Counted from the first letter of the stretch, positions 35,546 to 44,903 are shown. The stretch is 64,000 nucleotides of DNA from Mycobacterium sp. 852002-50816_SCH5313054-b (GCF_001667185.1 NZ_LZIC01000076.1:1-64000); one strand, 5' to 3'. Made by a program: numbers and translations. The notes: generated by a model from the letters alone, not told the origin.

Positions 35546-36793
35546 ATGGATTTCACACTGCCGGAACATCTTCCGGGGGTGCTCGCGGAGATGGACGCAT
35601 TCATCGAGCGAGAAATCGCCCCGCTGCAGGCCGAGAACATGCAGTACTTCGACCAGCGCAGGGAGCACGCCCGCACCGATTGGGACAACGACGGCATCCC
35701 GACGCGCGAGTGGGAGGACCTGCTCGCCGAGATGCGCAGGCGAGCCGACAAGGCGGGCTGGCTGCGCTACGGATTGCCGGCGTCGCTGGGCGGTCGCGAC
35801 GGCACCAACCTGGACATGGCCGTCATCCGGGAACACCTGGCGCACAAGGGCCTTGGCCTGCACAACGACCTGCAGAACGAATCGTCGATCGTCGGAAATT
35901 TCCCGCAGGTGATCATGATGGAGCGCTTCGGCACCGACGAGCAACGCCGCCTGTGGTCGGAGGCGTTGATCACCGGGGAGCGGTCCATGGCGTTCGGCCT
36001 CACCGAACCGCAGCACGGCTCCGACGCGACGTGGCTGGAGACGAACGCGCAACGCGACGGCTCGGGCTCTGGAGGCTGGGTGATCAACGGCTCCAAGCGA
36101 TTCAACACCGGCGTCCACCGCGCGACCCACGACCTGATCTTCGCCCGCACCTCCGGTGAGCCCGGAGCCGCGGTGGGCATCACCGCTTTCCTCGTTCCGA
36201 CCGACACGCCGGGATTCAACATTCCCTACTACTGGTGGACGTTCAACATGCCCACCGACCACGGCGAAGTCGAGCTGACCGACGTGCGGGTGCCCGCCGA
36301 TGCGGTGCTCGGGGAGGTGGACCGTGGGCTGGAGGTGGCGCAAACGTTCTTGCACGAGAACCGGATTCGGCAGGCGGCCAGCAGCCTGGGGGCCGCGCAA
36401 TACTGCATCGACCGCGCCGCCGATTACGCCGGCAAGCGCGCGGTGTTCGGCAAGCCACTCTCGGTCAACCAGGCCGTGCAATGGCCGCTGGCCGAGCTGC
36501 AGACCGAGGCCCAGATGGTGCGGCTGCTGGTGGCCTACGCGGCCTGGCACCTGGACCGTGACCACCACATGGAGGTCTCGGACAAGGTGTCGATGGCCAA
36601 CTACCGCGCCAACCGGCTGGTCTGCGACGCCGCCGACCGGGCCATGCAGATCTTCGGCGGCCTGGGCTACAGCCGCCACGAACCGTTCGAGCACATCTAC
36701 CGCCACCACCGCCGCTACCGGATCACCGAGGGCGCCGAGGAGATCCAGATCCGCCGGGTGGCGCAGCGGCTGTTCAAGTTCGGCCACAGGTGA
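35546..36793 (+). CDS. Acyl-CoA dehydrogenase, ACAD10/11- or LvaC-like
   Basis: A 415-residue ACAD-fold flavoprotein. Seen: GLTEPQHGSDATWLET, INGSKRFNTGVHRATHDLIFART, FNMPTDHGEVELTDVRVP, RAVFGKPLSVNQAVQW, IFGGLGYSRHEPFEHIYRHHR and the C-terminal YRITEGAEEIQ, whose Glu aligns with the catalytic Glu of medium-chain dehydrogenase. It overlaps a phosphotransferase gene by 4 bases and then a DUF6285-like gene. In LvaC and ACAD11-type systems this enzyme eliminates phosphate from a 4-phosphoacyl-CoA and rehydrates it. Assignment to that role rests on gene context. Confidence 0.85.
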   Translation: MDFTLPEHLPGVLAEMDAFIEREIAPLQAENMQYFDQRREHARTDWDNDGIPTREWEDLLAEMRRRADKAGWLRYGLPASLGGRDGTNLDMAVIREHLAHKGLGLHNDLQNESSIVGNFPQVIMMERFGTDEQRRLWSEALITGERSMAFGLTEPQHGSDATWLETNAQRDGSGSGGWVINGSKRFNTGVHRATHDLIFARTSGEPGAAVGITAFLVPTDTPGFNIPYYWWTFNMPTDHGEVELTDVRVPADAVLGEVDRGLEVAQTFLHENRIRQAASSLGAAQYCIDRAADYAGKRAVFGKPLSVNQAVQWPLAELQTEAQMVRLLVAYAAWHLDRDHHMEVSDKVSMANYRANRLVCDAADRAMQIFGGLGYSRHEPFEHIYRHHRRYRITEGAEEIQIRRVAQRLFKFGHR

Positions 36794-37779
36794 CCGACAC
36801 CCACGAGCTGGCCGGCAAGCTGGCGCGGGTGCTGGCGCCCGCGCTCGGCGCGGGCGTCGCGATCGAACAGCTGCGCGCGTTGACCGGCGGCGCCAGCCGC
36901 ACCACGTGGGCGTTCGATGCCGTCACCGGCGACGGGCGCCGTGCGCTCATCCTGCGCACCGGCCCGCCCGACGACGTGCACGCCGGCATGGAGCTCGAGG
37001 CCCGCGCCCAGGCCGCGGCCGCCGTGGCCGGCGCACCGGTCCCCCACATCCTGGTCGCCGACGATTCGGTTGCCGCGCTGGGCAACCCGTTTCTGATCTG
37101 CGACGAGATCGAGGGCGAGACCATCGTCCGGCGCATCCAGCGTCGGCTCGAGGCCGACGGCGGGCACGCGCACCGAACGGAGCTGCTGCGGCAGTGCGCG
37201 GGGGCGCTGGCCGCCATCCACCGGGCCGACCCGGAAATCCCCGGCCTGGCCCACGAGGACCAACTCGTGCAGTGGCGCGAGCGGCTCGACGCCATGGGCG
37301 ACACCACCGCCACCTTCGAATGGGCATTCCGCTGGCTGGCCGCCCACCGGCCGCAACCGTCGGCCCCGGTCCTGGTGCACGGGGACTATCGGATGGGCAA
37401 CCTGATCGTCGACGGGTCACAGCTGGCCGCCGTCCTCGACTGGGAACTGGTGCACATCGGCGAGGCGTGCGAAGACCTGGCCTGGTTCTGCATCCGGGCG
37501 TGGCGGTTCGGCGCCCCGGCCAGCCTGGGGGCGGGGGGCCTCGGCAGCGTCGAAAGCTTCGTGCGGTCCTACGAGGAGTCCAGCGCGACTACCGTCGACC
37601 GGGTGGCGTTGCACTGGTGGCTGGTGCTGGCCACGCTGCGTTGGGGCGTCATCTGCCGCTACCAGGCCGAGCGGCACCTCAGCGGCGAGTTCCGCTCGGT
37701 GGAGCTGGCGACGATCGGCCGGCGCGTCTGCGAGACGGAGTGGGACCTGCTCGATCTGCTCGAGGAGGTGCGGCCGTGA
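36790..37779 (+). CDS. APH-type acyl-CoA hydroxyl kinase, LvaA-like
   Basis: A 329-residue aminoglycoside-phosphotransferase-fold protein. Seen: LTGGASRTTWAFDA (nucleotide loop), LILRTGPPDD with variant Lys position, LVHGDYRMGNLIVDG (catalytic HGDxxxxN) and VLDWELVHIGEACEDLAW (metal Asp). Such proteins next to, or fused with, acyl-CoA dehydrogenases (ACAD10/11, LvaA) phosphorylate 4-hydroxyacyl-CoA rather than drugs. GTG start overlaps the dehydrogenase stop; its own stop overlaps the next gene. Confidence 0.85.
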   Translation: MTDTHELAGKLARVLAPALGAGVAIEQLRALTGGASRTTWAFDAVTGDGRRALILRTGPPDDVHAGMELEARAQAAAAVAGAPVPHILVADDSVAALGNPFLICDEIEGETIVRRIQRRLEADGGHAHRTELLRQCAGALAAIHRADPEIPGLAHEDQLVQWRERLDAMGDTTATFEWAFRWLAAHRPQPSAPVLVHGDYRMGNLIVDGSQLAAVLDWELVHIGEACEDLAWFCIRAWRFGAPASLGAGGLGSVESFVRSYEESSATTVDRVALHWWLVLATLRWGVICRYQAERHLSGEFRSVELATIGRRVCETEWDLLDLLEEVRP

Positions 37780-38117
37780 TCGGCGCCTACGGCCGGCCGC
37801 TCGCGGCCGAACTCGTGGCCGCGGTGGCCGAATTCCTGGAAACCGACGTCCGGGAGGCGACCGGCGGACAGGTCAACTTTCACGCCAGGGTGGCCGCCAA
37901 CGCGTTGCGCATCGTCGAGCGCGAACTGCTCGACGAGGGCGAGGCGGAGACCGGTGCCGCGCTGGCCGGCTTGGGTTACGCCGATGAGGAGCAACTCGCC
38001 GCCGCGATCCGGGCCGGCGAGCTGGACGGGCGCGCCGACGAGCTCACCGCCTGCCTGCGCACGCTGGTGCGAAACCGGCTGGCGGTAGCCCACCCCGGAT
38101 ACGACCAGACAGACTAG
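37776..38117 (+). CDS. DUF6285-like small protein, LvaB-like
   Basis: A 113-residue helical protein starting with GTG inside the stop of the kinase gene. Seen: PLAAELVAAVAEFLETDVREATGG, FHARVAANALRIVERELL and LRTLVRNRLAVAHPGY. I recognise this as the small partner that accompanies APH-type kinases and dehydrogenases in 4-hydroxy-acid operons (LvaB of Pseudomonas putida, needed by LvaA). The match is from memory. Confidence 0.72.
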   Translation: MIGAYGRPLAAELVAAVAEFLETDVREATGGQVNFHARVAANALRIVERELLDEGEAETGAALAGLGYADEEQLAAAIRAGELDGRADELTACLRTLVRNRLAVAHPGYDQTD

Positions 38118-38125
38118 GAGCCACC

Positions 38126-38515
38126 ATGCCGACCACCACGGCGGAAACCATCGTCGACGCGGCCGACCGCCTGTTCGCGGCGATCGAGCGGGGCGACGTG
38201 GCGGGCGTCGATCGCCTGTGGAGCAACGACATTGCGGTGTGGCGCGTCGGCGCGCACCGCGACAACGACAAGGTGCGCGCGATGCGGGTCATCGACTGGT
38301 TCATCACCGCGACCACCCGGCGTCGCTACGAGATCCTGGACCGCCAACTTTTCGACGGCGGCTTTGTCCAGCAGCACGTCCTGCACGCCACGGGCCATGC
38401 CGGCCAATCGATCTCCATGCGGGTCTGCATCGTGATCAGGGTGAGCACGGGCGGCCTGATCGACCGGATCGACGAATACTTCGACCCCGCCGAGATCGCG
38501 CCACTGCTCGACTAA
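38126..38515 (+). CDS. SnoaL/NTF2-like protein
   Basis: A 129-residue single-domain protein with the cone-shaped NTF2 pattern: a helical start (ETIVDAADRLFAAIERGD), a tryptophan-bearing loop DRLWSNDIAVWRVG, then strands ending in GGLIDRIDEYFDPAEIAPLL, the typical C-terminal signature. 8 bases after the DUF6285-like gene. It may be an isomerase, hydratase or binding protein for the pathway; no catalytic residues can be named. Confidence 0.75.
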   Translation: MPTTTAETIVDAADRLFAAIERGDVAGVDRLWSNDIAVWRVGAHRDNDKVRAMRVIDWFITATTRRRYEILDRQLFDGGFVQQHVLHATGHAGQSISMRVCIVIRVSTGGLIDRIDEYFDPAEIAPLLD

Positions 38516-38550
38516 CGGTTAGATTCGCCACGAGTCAGATGGGGGTGACG

Positions 38551-39087
38551 ATGACGACTCTGGAAACGCTGCTGCACGATCCCGATGTGGCCGGCGTCTG
38601 GAACATCGTTCCGGAACGCTCGGCCATCACCTTCAAGGTCAGAAACTTCTGGGGCCTGCTGAACGTCAAGGGCCGCTTCACCGAGTTCACCGGCGACGGG
38701 CAGCTGACCGGCAACGGCGCCGTTTTCGGCCGCCTCGACATCCGGGCCGCGTCGCTGAGCACGGGCATCGGCCGCCGCGACACACACCTGCGCTCGGCCG
38801 ACTTCTTCGACGTCGAGCGCTTCGGTGAGATCAGCGTCGTCATCACCGCGGTGCACCCGACCAAGGGGAACGCCGCGGAGCTGCGCGCCAACTTCACGAT
38901 CAAAGGCGTCACGGCGCCGTTGCCCCTGCCCGTCACGGTCACCGAACTCGAGGACGGCTCGATCCAGATCTCCGGCGAGACCAAGGTCGATCGGTCCCAA
39001 TTCGATCTGGGCTGGAACAGGTTCGGCATGGTCGGCGCGACGGCGACGGCGGCCGCGCAGGCGGTTTTCGTTCGGGCGGCCCGGTAG
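38551..39087 (+). CDS. YceI-family lipid-binding-like protein
   Basis: A 178-residue YceI-type lipocalin-like barrel. Seen: WNIVPERSAITFKVRNF at the start, KGRFTEFTGDG, HLRSADFFDVERF (the family signature) and VDRSQFDLGWNR near the end. No signal peptide, so cytosolic. ATG chosen with a GGGGG run 5 bases upstream; an in-frame ATG at 38539 is possible. Relatives bind isoprenoid or fatty chains. Last gene of the catabolic cluster. Confidence 0.85.
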   Translation: MTTLETLLHDPDVAGVWNIVPERSAITFKVRNFWGLLNVKGRFTEFTGDGQLTGNGAVFGRLDIRAASLSTGIGRRDTHLRSADFFDVERFGEISVVITAVHPTKGNAAELRANFTIKGVTAPLPLPVTVTELEDGSIQISGETKVDRSQFDLGWNRFGMVGATATAAAQAVFVRAAR

Positions 39088-39116
39088 GGCGGCCTCGCCA
39101 CCGCTACCATCTGAGC

Positions 39117-39515
39117 GTGGCCGACTCCACCCCCCTGCGGATCCTTGTCTACAGCGACAACGCCGAAACCCGTGAGGAAGTGATGCGGGCGTTGGGCAAG
39201 CAGCTGCACCCGGACCTCCCCGAGCTGAGCTACGTCGAGGTGGCGACGGGCCCGATGGTGATCCGCACGATGGACGAGGGTGGCATCGACTTGGCCATCC
39301 TCGACGGGGAAGCCACCCCGACCGGCGGCATGGGCATCGCCAAACAGCTCAAGGACGAACTGGCGACGTGCCCGCCCATCGTGGTGCTCACGGGCCGCCG
39401 CGACGACGCGTGGCTGGCCACCTGGTAGCGCGCCGAGGGCGCGGTGCCGCACCCGCTGGACCCCATCGTGCTGGGCCGCACGGTGCTTGGGCTGCTCCGC
39501 ACTCCCGCTCGCTAA
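39117..39515 (+). pseudogene. Rv3143-like receiver protein, interrupted by an in-frame TAG
   Basis: A GTG-started receiver-domain gene resembling Rv3143, an orphan response regulator next to nuo that has been tied to respiration in M. tuberculosis (memory). Phospho-acceptor Asp63 sits in AILDGEATP. The frame hits TAG at 39426-39428 (codon 104) in LATW-stop-RAEGAV, then continues open and conserved to a TAA at 39513-39515, restoring the expected 133 codons. M. tuberculosis has Ser there as I recall, so one C-to-A change (TCG to TAG) explains it. The product, if made, lacks the last strand and helix of the receiver fold. Confidence 0.8.
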
Positions 39516-39780
39516 GCGTTTAGCGCTTTCACCTGCGCCGACACGAAAACACAGGCCGGGTGGGCGGTCGCTCAGCATCCGCGACGTGTCGCGCCCGGAT
39601 GCGGGCACGTTAAAACCGGGCTAATAGCACCACCCCGGGCATGTGGGCCAGCCGCAACGACGCTATGTTGAAGGTCACTGTGACGGGCTACGGACCCGGT
39701 TCGTCACAGCAGCCCGGTTACCGCCTGGCCGCCCGCTCAGTTTGGGAAGGCGGCCACATTCCGACGGATCATGGAGCGAG
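39516..39780. promoter_or_regulatory. nuo operon leader and promoter region with inverted repeats
   Basis: 265 bases with no gene that I can support. CTGTGACG (39678-39685) and CGTCACAG (39702-39709) form a perfect 8-bp inverted repeat with a 16-base spacer. A GTCACTGTGAC palindrome (39674-39684) overlaps the left arm, giving three GTCAC/GTGAC half-sites. Further up, CGCGAC-GT-GTCGCG lies near 39580. The repeats may bind a regulator of nuo or form an RNA hairpin in the leader. Confidence 0.5.
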
Positions 39781-40158
39781 TTGAACGTCTACATACCCAT
39801 CCTGGTGCTAGGCGCGATCGCCACCGCGTTTGCCGTGGGCTCGGTCGCGATCGCGAGTTTGGCGGGCCCGAGCCGTTACAACAAGTCGAAGCTGGCGGCC
39901 TACGAGTGCGGCATCGAGCCCACCGAAACCCCCGTGAGCGGGCCGCACGCGACGGCCGGGCAGCGGTTCCCGGTGAAGTACTACCTGACCGCGATGCTGT
40001 TCATCGTCTTCGACATCGAAATCGTGTTCTTGTATCCCTGGGCGGTCAGCTACGACGCGCTGGGGACCTTCGCGCTGGTCGAGATGGTGGTGTTCATGCT
40101 CACGGTCTTCGTGGCGTACGCCTATGTGTGGCGCCGCGGCGGCCTGACGTGGGATTGA
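39781..40158 (+). CDS. nuoA: NuoA, NADH dehydrogenase I subunit A
   Basis: A 125-residue membrane subunit of proton-pumping complex I with three helices (about 5-28, 65-85, 92-113). Conserved segments: [15 protein letters not shown] and [19 protein letters not shown]. Start TTG, chosen because MNVYIPIL matches the remembered M. tuberculosis NuoA and GGAG lies 4 bases upstream; the ATG 10 bases earlier is out of frame. First gene of the operon. Confidence 0.93.
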   Translation: MNVYIPILVLGAIATAFAVGSVAIASLAGPSRYNKSKLAAYECGIEPTETPVSGPHATAGQRFPVKYYLTAMLFIVFDIEIVFLYPWAVSYDALGTFALVEMVVFMLTVFVAYAYVWRRGGLTWD

Positions 40159-40166
40159 GGTAAGAC

Positions 40167-40721
40167 GTGGGCCTGGAAGAACAGCTGCCCGGCGGCATCC
40201 TGCTGTCGACTGTCGAGAAGGTGGCGGGCTACGTCCGCAAGAACTCGCTGTGGCCGGCCACCTTCGGGCTGGCCTGCTGCGCAATCGAGATGATGGCGAC
40301 CGCCGGTCCGAGGTTCGACATCGCGCGATTCGGCATGGAGCGGTTCTCGGCCACACCGCGGCAGGCCGACCTGATGATCGTGGCCGGGCGGGTCAGCCAG
40401 AAGATGGCCCCGGTGCTGCGGCAGATCTACGACCAGATGGGCGAGCCGAAATGGGTGCTGGCCATGGGCGTGTGCGCGTCGTCGGGCGGGATGTTCAACA
40501 ACTACTCGATCGTGCAGGGTGTGGACCACGTGGTTCCGGTGGACATTTACCTGCCCGGTTGTCCGCCGCGGCCGGAAATGCTGCTGCACGCAATCCTGAA
40601 GCTGCACGAGAAGATTCAAGAGATGCCGCTGGGCGTCAACCGCGAAGAAGCCATCGCCGAGGCCGAACAGGCCGCGCTGGCGGCCCGGCCCACCATCGAG
40701 ATGCGCGGGCTGCTGCGATGA
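40167..40721 (+). CDS. nuoB: NuoB, NADH dehydrogenase I subunit B
   Basis: 184 residues. Carries the terminal N2 [4Fe-4S] cluster next to the quinone site: tandem Cys in LACCAIEMM, then GVCASSGG and PGCPPRPE supply the four ligands. [18 protein letters not shown] is the conserved helix between them. GTG start 8 bases after nuoA; the stop overlaps nuoC by 4 bases. Confidence 0.95.
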   Translation: MGLEEQLPGGILLSTVEKVAGYVRKNSLWPATFGLACCAIEMMATAGPRFDIARFGMERFSATPRQADLMIVAGRVSQKMAPVLRQIYDQMGEPKWVLAMGVCASSGGMFNNYSIVQGVDHVVPVDIYLPGCPPRPEMLLHAILKLHEKIQEMPLGVNREEAIAEAEQAALAARPTIEMRGLLR

Positions 40722-41446
40722 GTTCGCCGGACCACGACCCGAAGGTAGCGGCCGGCGAAGTGGGCGGATCGGTGCCCACCGCCGACGAAGAGGTCATCGA
40801 CGTTCGACGCGGCATGTTCGGGGTCAGGGGCACCGGCGACACGTCCGGATACGGGCGACTGGTGCGCGAGGTCACGCTGCCCGGCAGCAGCCCCCGGCCC
40901 TACGGCGGTTACTTCGACGACATCGCCGACCGGCTGGCCGAGGCGCTGGACCGCGACGGTGTCGAATTCGAGGACGCGATAGAGAAAGTCGTCGTCTACC
41001 GCGACGAGCTGACGCTGCACGTCCGCCGCGATCTGCTGCCGCAGGTCGCCCAGCGGCTGCGCGACGAACCGGAGCTGCGCTTCGAGCTGTGCCTGGGCGT
41101 CAACGGCGTGCACTACCCGCACGAGACGGGCCGGGAACTGCACGCCGTCTATCCGCTGCAGTCGATCACCCATAACCGTCGGCTGCGGCTGGAAGTGGCT
41201 GCGCCGGACAGTGATCCGCACATCCCCTCGCTGTACGGGGTCTACCCCACCAACGACTGGCACGAGCGGGAAACCTACGACTTCTTCGGGATCATCTTCG
41301 ACGGCCACCCGTCGCTCACCCGGATCGAGATGCCCGACGACTGGCACGGACATCCGCAGCGCAAGGACTACCCACTGGGTGGCGTCCCGGTGGAATACAA
41401 GGGCGCGAAGATTCCCCCACCCGACGAACGCAGAGGCTACAACTGA
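40718..41446 (+). CDS. nuoC: NuoC, NADH dehydrogenase I subunit C
   Basis: 242 residues of the 30-kDa subunit in the peripheral arm. Family signature near 170-200: [16 protein letters not shown], followed by [20 protein letters not shown]. The N-terminal 60 residues ([17 protein letters not shown]) are the mycobacterial extension. Separate from NuoD, unlike the fused E. coli protein. The TGATG overlap with nuoD couples them. Confidence 0.95.
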   Translation: MSSPDHDPKVAAGEVGGSVPTADEEVIDVRRGMFGVRGTGDTSGYGRLVREVTLPGSSPRPYGGYFDDIADRLAEALDRDGVEFEDAIEKVVVYRDELTLHVRRDLLPQVAQRLRDEPELRFELCLGVNGVHYPHETGRELHAVYPLQSITHNRRLRLEVAAPDSDPHIPSLYGVYPTNDWHERETYDFFGIIFDGHPSLTRIEMPDDWHGHPQRKDYPLGGVPVEYKGAKIPPPDERRGYN

Positions 41447-42750
41447 TGAGCGACACTGACACTGACACTGTCCTGGTCGCGGGCGGTCAGGACTGGGACC
41501 AGGTCGTGGAGGCCGCCCGCAACGCGGACCCGGGTGAACGCATCGTCGTCAACATGGGCCCCCAGCACCCGTCCACGCACGGGGTGTTGCGCCTGATCCT
41601 CGAGATCGAGGGTGAGACCGTCATTTCCGCCCGATGCGGAATCGGCTACCTGCACACCGGGATCGAGAAGAACCTCGAATACCGGTACTGGACCCAGGGC
41701 GTCACCTTCGTGACCCGAATGGACTACCTGGCACCGTTTTTCAACGAGACCGCGTACTGCCTGGGCGTGGAGAAGCTGCTCGGCATCACCGACGAGATTC
41801 CGGAGCGCGTCAACGTCATCCGGGTGATGATGATGGAGCTCAACCGGATCTCGTCGCATCTGGTCGCGTTGGCCACCGGCGGCATGGAACTGGGCGCGAT
41901 GACCCCGATGTTCGTCGGCTTCCGCGGGCGCGAGATCGTCCTGAACCTGTTCGAATCCATCACCGGCCTGCGGATGAACAGCGCCTACGTCCGGCCCGGC
42001 GGCGTCGCGCAGGACCTGCCGCCGGGCGCGGAAACCGAGATCGCCGAGGCCCTCAAGCAGTTGAAGCAGCCGCTGCGCGAAATGGGCGAGCTGCTCAACG
42101 AAAACGCCATCTGGAAGGCGCGCACCGAGGGCGTGGGTTACCTGGACCTGACCGGCTGCATGGCCCTGGGCATCACCGGCCCGATCCTGCGTTCCACCGG
42201 TCTGCCGCATGACCTGCGCAAGAGCGAGCCCTACTGCGGCTACGAGAACTACGAGTTCGACGTGATCACCGACGACGGCTGTGATGCGTACGGGCGCTAC
42301 ATCATTCGCGTCAAAGAGATGTGGGAGTCGATCAAGATCGTGGAGCAGTGTCTGGACAAGTTGCGGCCGGGCCCGACGATGATCTCCGACCGCAAGATCG
42401 CGTGGCCGGCCGACCTCACGGTGGGCCCGGACGGCATGGGGAACTCACCCGAGCACATCGCGAAGATCATGGGCAGCTCGATGGAGGCCCTGATCCATCA
42501 CTTCAAGCTGGTCACCGAGGGCATTCGCGTTCCCGCGGGCCAGGTTTACACCGCGGTGGAATCGCCCCGCGGCGAGCTCGGGGTGCACATGGTCAGCGAC
42601 GGCGGCACCCGGCCCTACCGCGTGCATTACCGGGACCCGTCCTTCACCAACCTGCAAGCGGTCGCCGCGATGTGCGAGGGTGGGATGGTCGCCGACCTGA
42701 TCGCCGCGGTCGCCAGCATCGACCCGGTGATGGGCGGGGTCGACCGATGA
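41446..42750 (+). CDS. nuoD: NuoD, NADH dehydrogenase I subunit D
   Basis: 434 residues of the 49-kDa subunit that forms the quinone pocket with NuoB. Seen: [21 protein letters not shown] (motif [12 protein letters not shown]), [25 protein letters not shown], and a C-terminal [10 protein letters not shown]. The N-terminal [14 protein letters not shown] stretch is species-specific acidic sequence. Confidence 0.95.
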   Translation: MSDTDTDTVLVAGGQDWDQVVEAARNADPGERIVVNMGPQHPSTHGVLRLILEIEGETVISARCGIGYLHTGIEKNLEYRYWTQGVTFVTRMDYLAPFFNETAYCLGVEKLLGITDEIPERVNVIRVMMMELNRISSHLVALATGGMELGAMTPMFVGFRGREIVLNLFESITGLRMNSAYVRPGGVAQDLPPGAETEIAEALKQLKQPLREMGELLNENAIWKARTEGVGYLDLTGCMALGITGPILRSTGLPHDLRKSEPYCGYENYEFDVITDDGCDAYGRYIIRVKEMWESIKIVEQCLDKLRPGPTMISDRKIAWPADLTVGPDGMGNSPEHIAKIMGSSMEALIHHFKLVTEGIRVPAGQVYTAVESPRGELGVHMVSDGGTRPYRVHYRDPSFTNLQAVAAMCEGGMVADLIAAVASIDPVMGGVDR

Positions 42751-43511
42751 CGGGTCCGCAGGGTCAGCCGGTGTTCATCCGGCTCGGGCCGCCGCCCGAG
42801 GAGCCCAACGCGTTCGTGACCGAGGGTGCGCCGCAGTCGTATTCGCCGGAGGTGCGGGCCCGGCTCGAGGTCGACGCCAAAGAGATCATGGGCCGCTACC
42901 CCAACAAGCGCTCGGCGCTGCTGCCGCTGCTGCACCTGGTCCAATCCGAGGACTCGTACCTGACCCCGGCGGGCCTGGAGTTCTGCGGCGAGCAGCTGGG
43001 ACTGACCGGCGCCGAAGTGTCCGCGGTGGCAAGCTTTTACACGATGTACCGCCGCGGACCGACCGGCGATTACCTGGTGGGTGTCTGCACCAACACGCTG
43101 TGCGCGGTGATGGGCGGCGACGCCATCTTCGAAACGCTGGTCAACCATCTCGGCGTCCGCAACGACCAGACCACCCCCGACGGCAAGATCACCCTGCAAC
43201 ACATCGAGTGCAACGCCGCGTGCGACTTCGCCCCGGTCGTGATGGTCAACTGGGAGTTCTTCGACAACCAGACGCCCGAGTCGGCGCGCGAACTGGTCGA
43301 CTCGCTGCGCTCCGGCGAGCCCGCCTCGCCCACCCGCGGGGCTCCGCTGTGCGCCTTCCGCGAGACGTCGCGCATCCTGGCCGGCCTGCCCGACGAGCGC
43401 CCCGACCAGGGCCAGGGCGGCGCCGGCCCCGCGACCTTGGCCGGCCTGCAGGTGGCGAGGGAGCTCGGCATGGAGGCGCCCGAAACCCCGTCGTCCGGGA
43501 AGGATCGGTGA
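42747..43511 (+). CDS. nuoE: NuoE, NADH dehydrogenase I subunit E
   Basis: 254 residues of the 24-kDa subunit with the N1a [2Fe-2S] cluster: Cys residues in GVCTNTLC (C-x4-C) and ECNAAC (C-x3-C). The thioredoxin-like core is followed by about 70 extra residues rich in Gly and Pro that most bacteria lack. Start overlaps the nuoD stop by 4 bases. Confidence 0.94.
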   Translation: MTGPQGQPVFIRLGPPPEEPNAFVTEGAPQSYSPEVRARLEVDAKEIMGRYPNKRSALLPLLHLVQSEDSYLTPAGLEFCGEQLGLTGAEVSAVASFYTMYRRGPTGDYLVGVCTNTLCAVMGGDAIFETLVNHLGVRNDQTTPDGKITLQHIECNAACDFAPVVMVNWEFFDNQTPESARELVDSLRSGEPASPTRGAPLCAFRETSRILAGLPDERPDQGQGGAGPATLAGLQVARELGMEAPETPSSGKDR

Positions 43512-44854
43512 TGGCCGCCCCCACCGCCCAGGCGACGCCGTTGACCCCGGTGATCAGCCGCTTCTGGGACGATCCCGAGTCGTGGACGTTGGAGACCTAC
43601 CGCCGCAACGACGGCTACCAGGCCATGCAGAAAGCGCTGAGCATGGAGCCCGACGAGGTGATGGGGGTCGTCAAGGACTCCGGCCTGCGCGGCCGCGGCG
43701 GCGCGGGCTTCTCGACGGGGACGAAATGGTCGTTCATCCCGCAGGGCGACACCGGCGCTGCCGCCAAGCCGCACTATCTGGTGGTCAACGCCGACGAGTC
43801 GGAACCCGGTACGTGCAAAGACATTCCGCTGATGCTGGCGACGCCGCACGTGCTCATCGAGGGCGTCATCATCGCCGCCTACGCGATCCGGGCCAGCCAC
43901 GCGTTCATCTACGTGCGCGGTGAGGTGCTGCCGGTGTTGCGCCGGTTGCAGAACGCGGTGGCCGAGGCCTATGCCGCCGGTTACCTGGGCCGCGACATCA
44001 ACGGTTCCGGCTTCGACCTCGAGCTGGTGGTGCACGCCGGCGCGGGCGCCTACATCTGCGGCGAGGAGACCGCGCTGCTCGACTCCCTGGAGGGACGGCG
44101 CGGGCAGCCGCGGCTGAGGCCGCCGTTCCCCGCGGTGGCCGGCCTCTACGGCTGCCCGACGGTGATCAACAACGTCGAGACGATCGCCAGCGTCCCGCCG
44201 ATCATCCTCAACGGCGCCGAATGGTTCCGCTCGATGGGCACCGAGAAATCGCCTGGCTTCACGCTGTATTCGCTGTCCGGGCACGTCACCCGACCGGGCC
44301 AGTACGAGGCCCCGCTCGGGATCACACTGCGGGAGTTGCTCGCCTACGCCGGCGGTGTGCGGGCGGGGCACCGGCTCAAGTTCTGGACGCCCGGCGGGTC
44401 GTCGACGCCGCTGCTCACCGACGAGCACCTCGACGTGCCACTGGACTACGAGGGCGTGGGCGCCGCCGGCTCGATGCTGGGCACCAAGGCGCTGGAGATC
44501 TTCGACGAGACAACCTGTGTCGTGCGCGCGGTGCGCCGCTGGACCGAGTTCTACAAGCACGAATCGTGCGGGAAGTGCACGCCGTGCCGCGAGGGCACCT
44601 TCTGGCTGGACAAGATCTACGAGCGGCTGGAAACCGGCTCAAAAACCAACCCGGCCACCAGCGAGGACATCGACAAATTGATGGACATCTCCGACACCAT
44701 CCTCGGAAAGTCGTTCTGCGCGTTGGGTGACGGCGCCGCCAGCCCGGTGATGTCGTCGATCCAGTACTTCCGCGACGAGTACGTCGCCCACGTCGAGGGG
44801 GGCGGCTGCCCCTTCGATCCCCGGGATTCCATGCTCAACGGGGGTAATGCGTGA
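43511..44854 (+). CDS. nuoF: NuoF, NADH dehydrogenase I subunit F
   Basis: 447 residues of the NADH- and FMN-binding subunit. Seen: GLRGRGGAGFSTGTKW (NADH/FMN loop), NADESEPGTCKDI, GAGAYICGEETALLDSLEG (FMN), and the N3 [4Fe-4S] ligands in SCGKCTPCREG with a distant Cys in SFCALG. ATG overlaps the nuoE stop by one base; a GTG one codon earlier is possible. Confidence 0.95.
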   Translation: MAAPTAQATPLTPVISRFWDDPESWTLETYRRNDGYQAMQKALSMEPDEVMGVVKDSGLRGRGGAGFSTGTKWSFIPQGDTGAAAKPHYLVVNADESEPGTCKDIPLMLATPHVLIEGVIIAAYAIRASHAFIYVRGEVLPVLRRLQNAVAEAYAAGYLGRDINGSGFDLELVVHAGAGAYICGEETALLDSLEGRRGQPRLRPPFPAVAGLYGCPTVINNVETIASVPPIILNGAEWFRSMGTEKSPGFTLYSLSGHVTRPGQYEAPLGITLRELLAYAGGVRAGHRLKFWTPGGSSTPLLTDEHLDVPLDYEGVGAAGSMLGTKALEIFDETTCVVRAVRRWTEFYKHESCGKCTPCREGTFWLDKIYERLETGSKTNPATSEDIDKLMDISDTILGKSFCALGDGAASPVMSSIQYFRDEYVAHVEGGGCPFDPRDSMLNGGNA

Positions 44855-44903
44855 CCCGCGCCGGCGACGATGCAGAACGAAGTGATGAGAAGGAGCGGCG
44901 CGC

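Noticed and set aside
34787..36787. A 666-codon open frame on the minus strand across HMG-CoA lyase, TetR and dehydrogenase genes
   Set aside because: It has no family motif, is rich in Arg, Gly and His as antisense of GC-rich codons, and the plus-strand genes are complete families.
39426..39428. Amber codon read as pyrrolysine or by suppression
   Set aside because: No pyl genes or recoding structure seen; the remembered homologue has Ser here, so a nonsense change or sequence error is simpler.
39678..39709. CRP (cAMP receptor) site upstream of nuoA
   Set aside because: TGTGA and TCACA are present but 22 bases apart, not 6.
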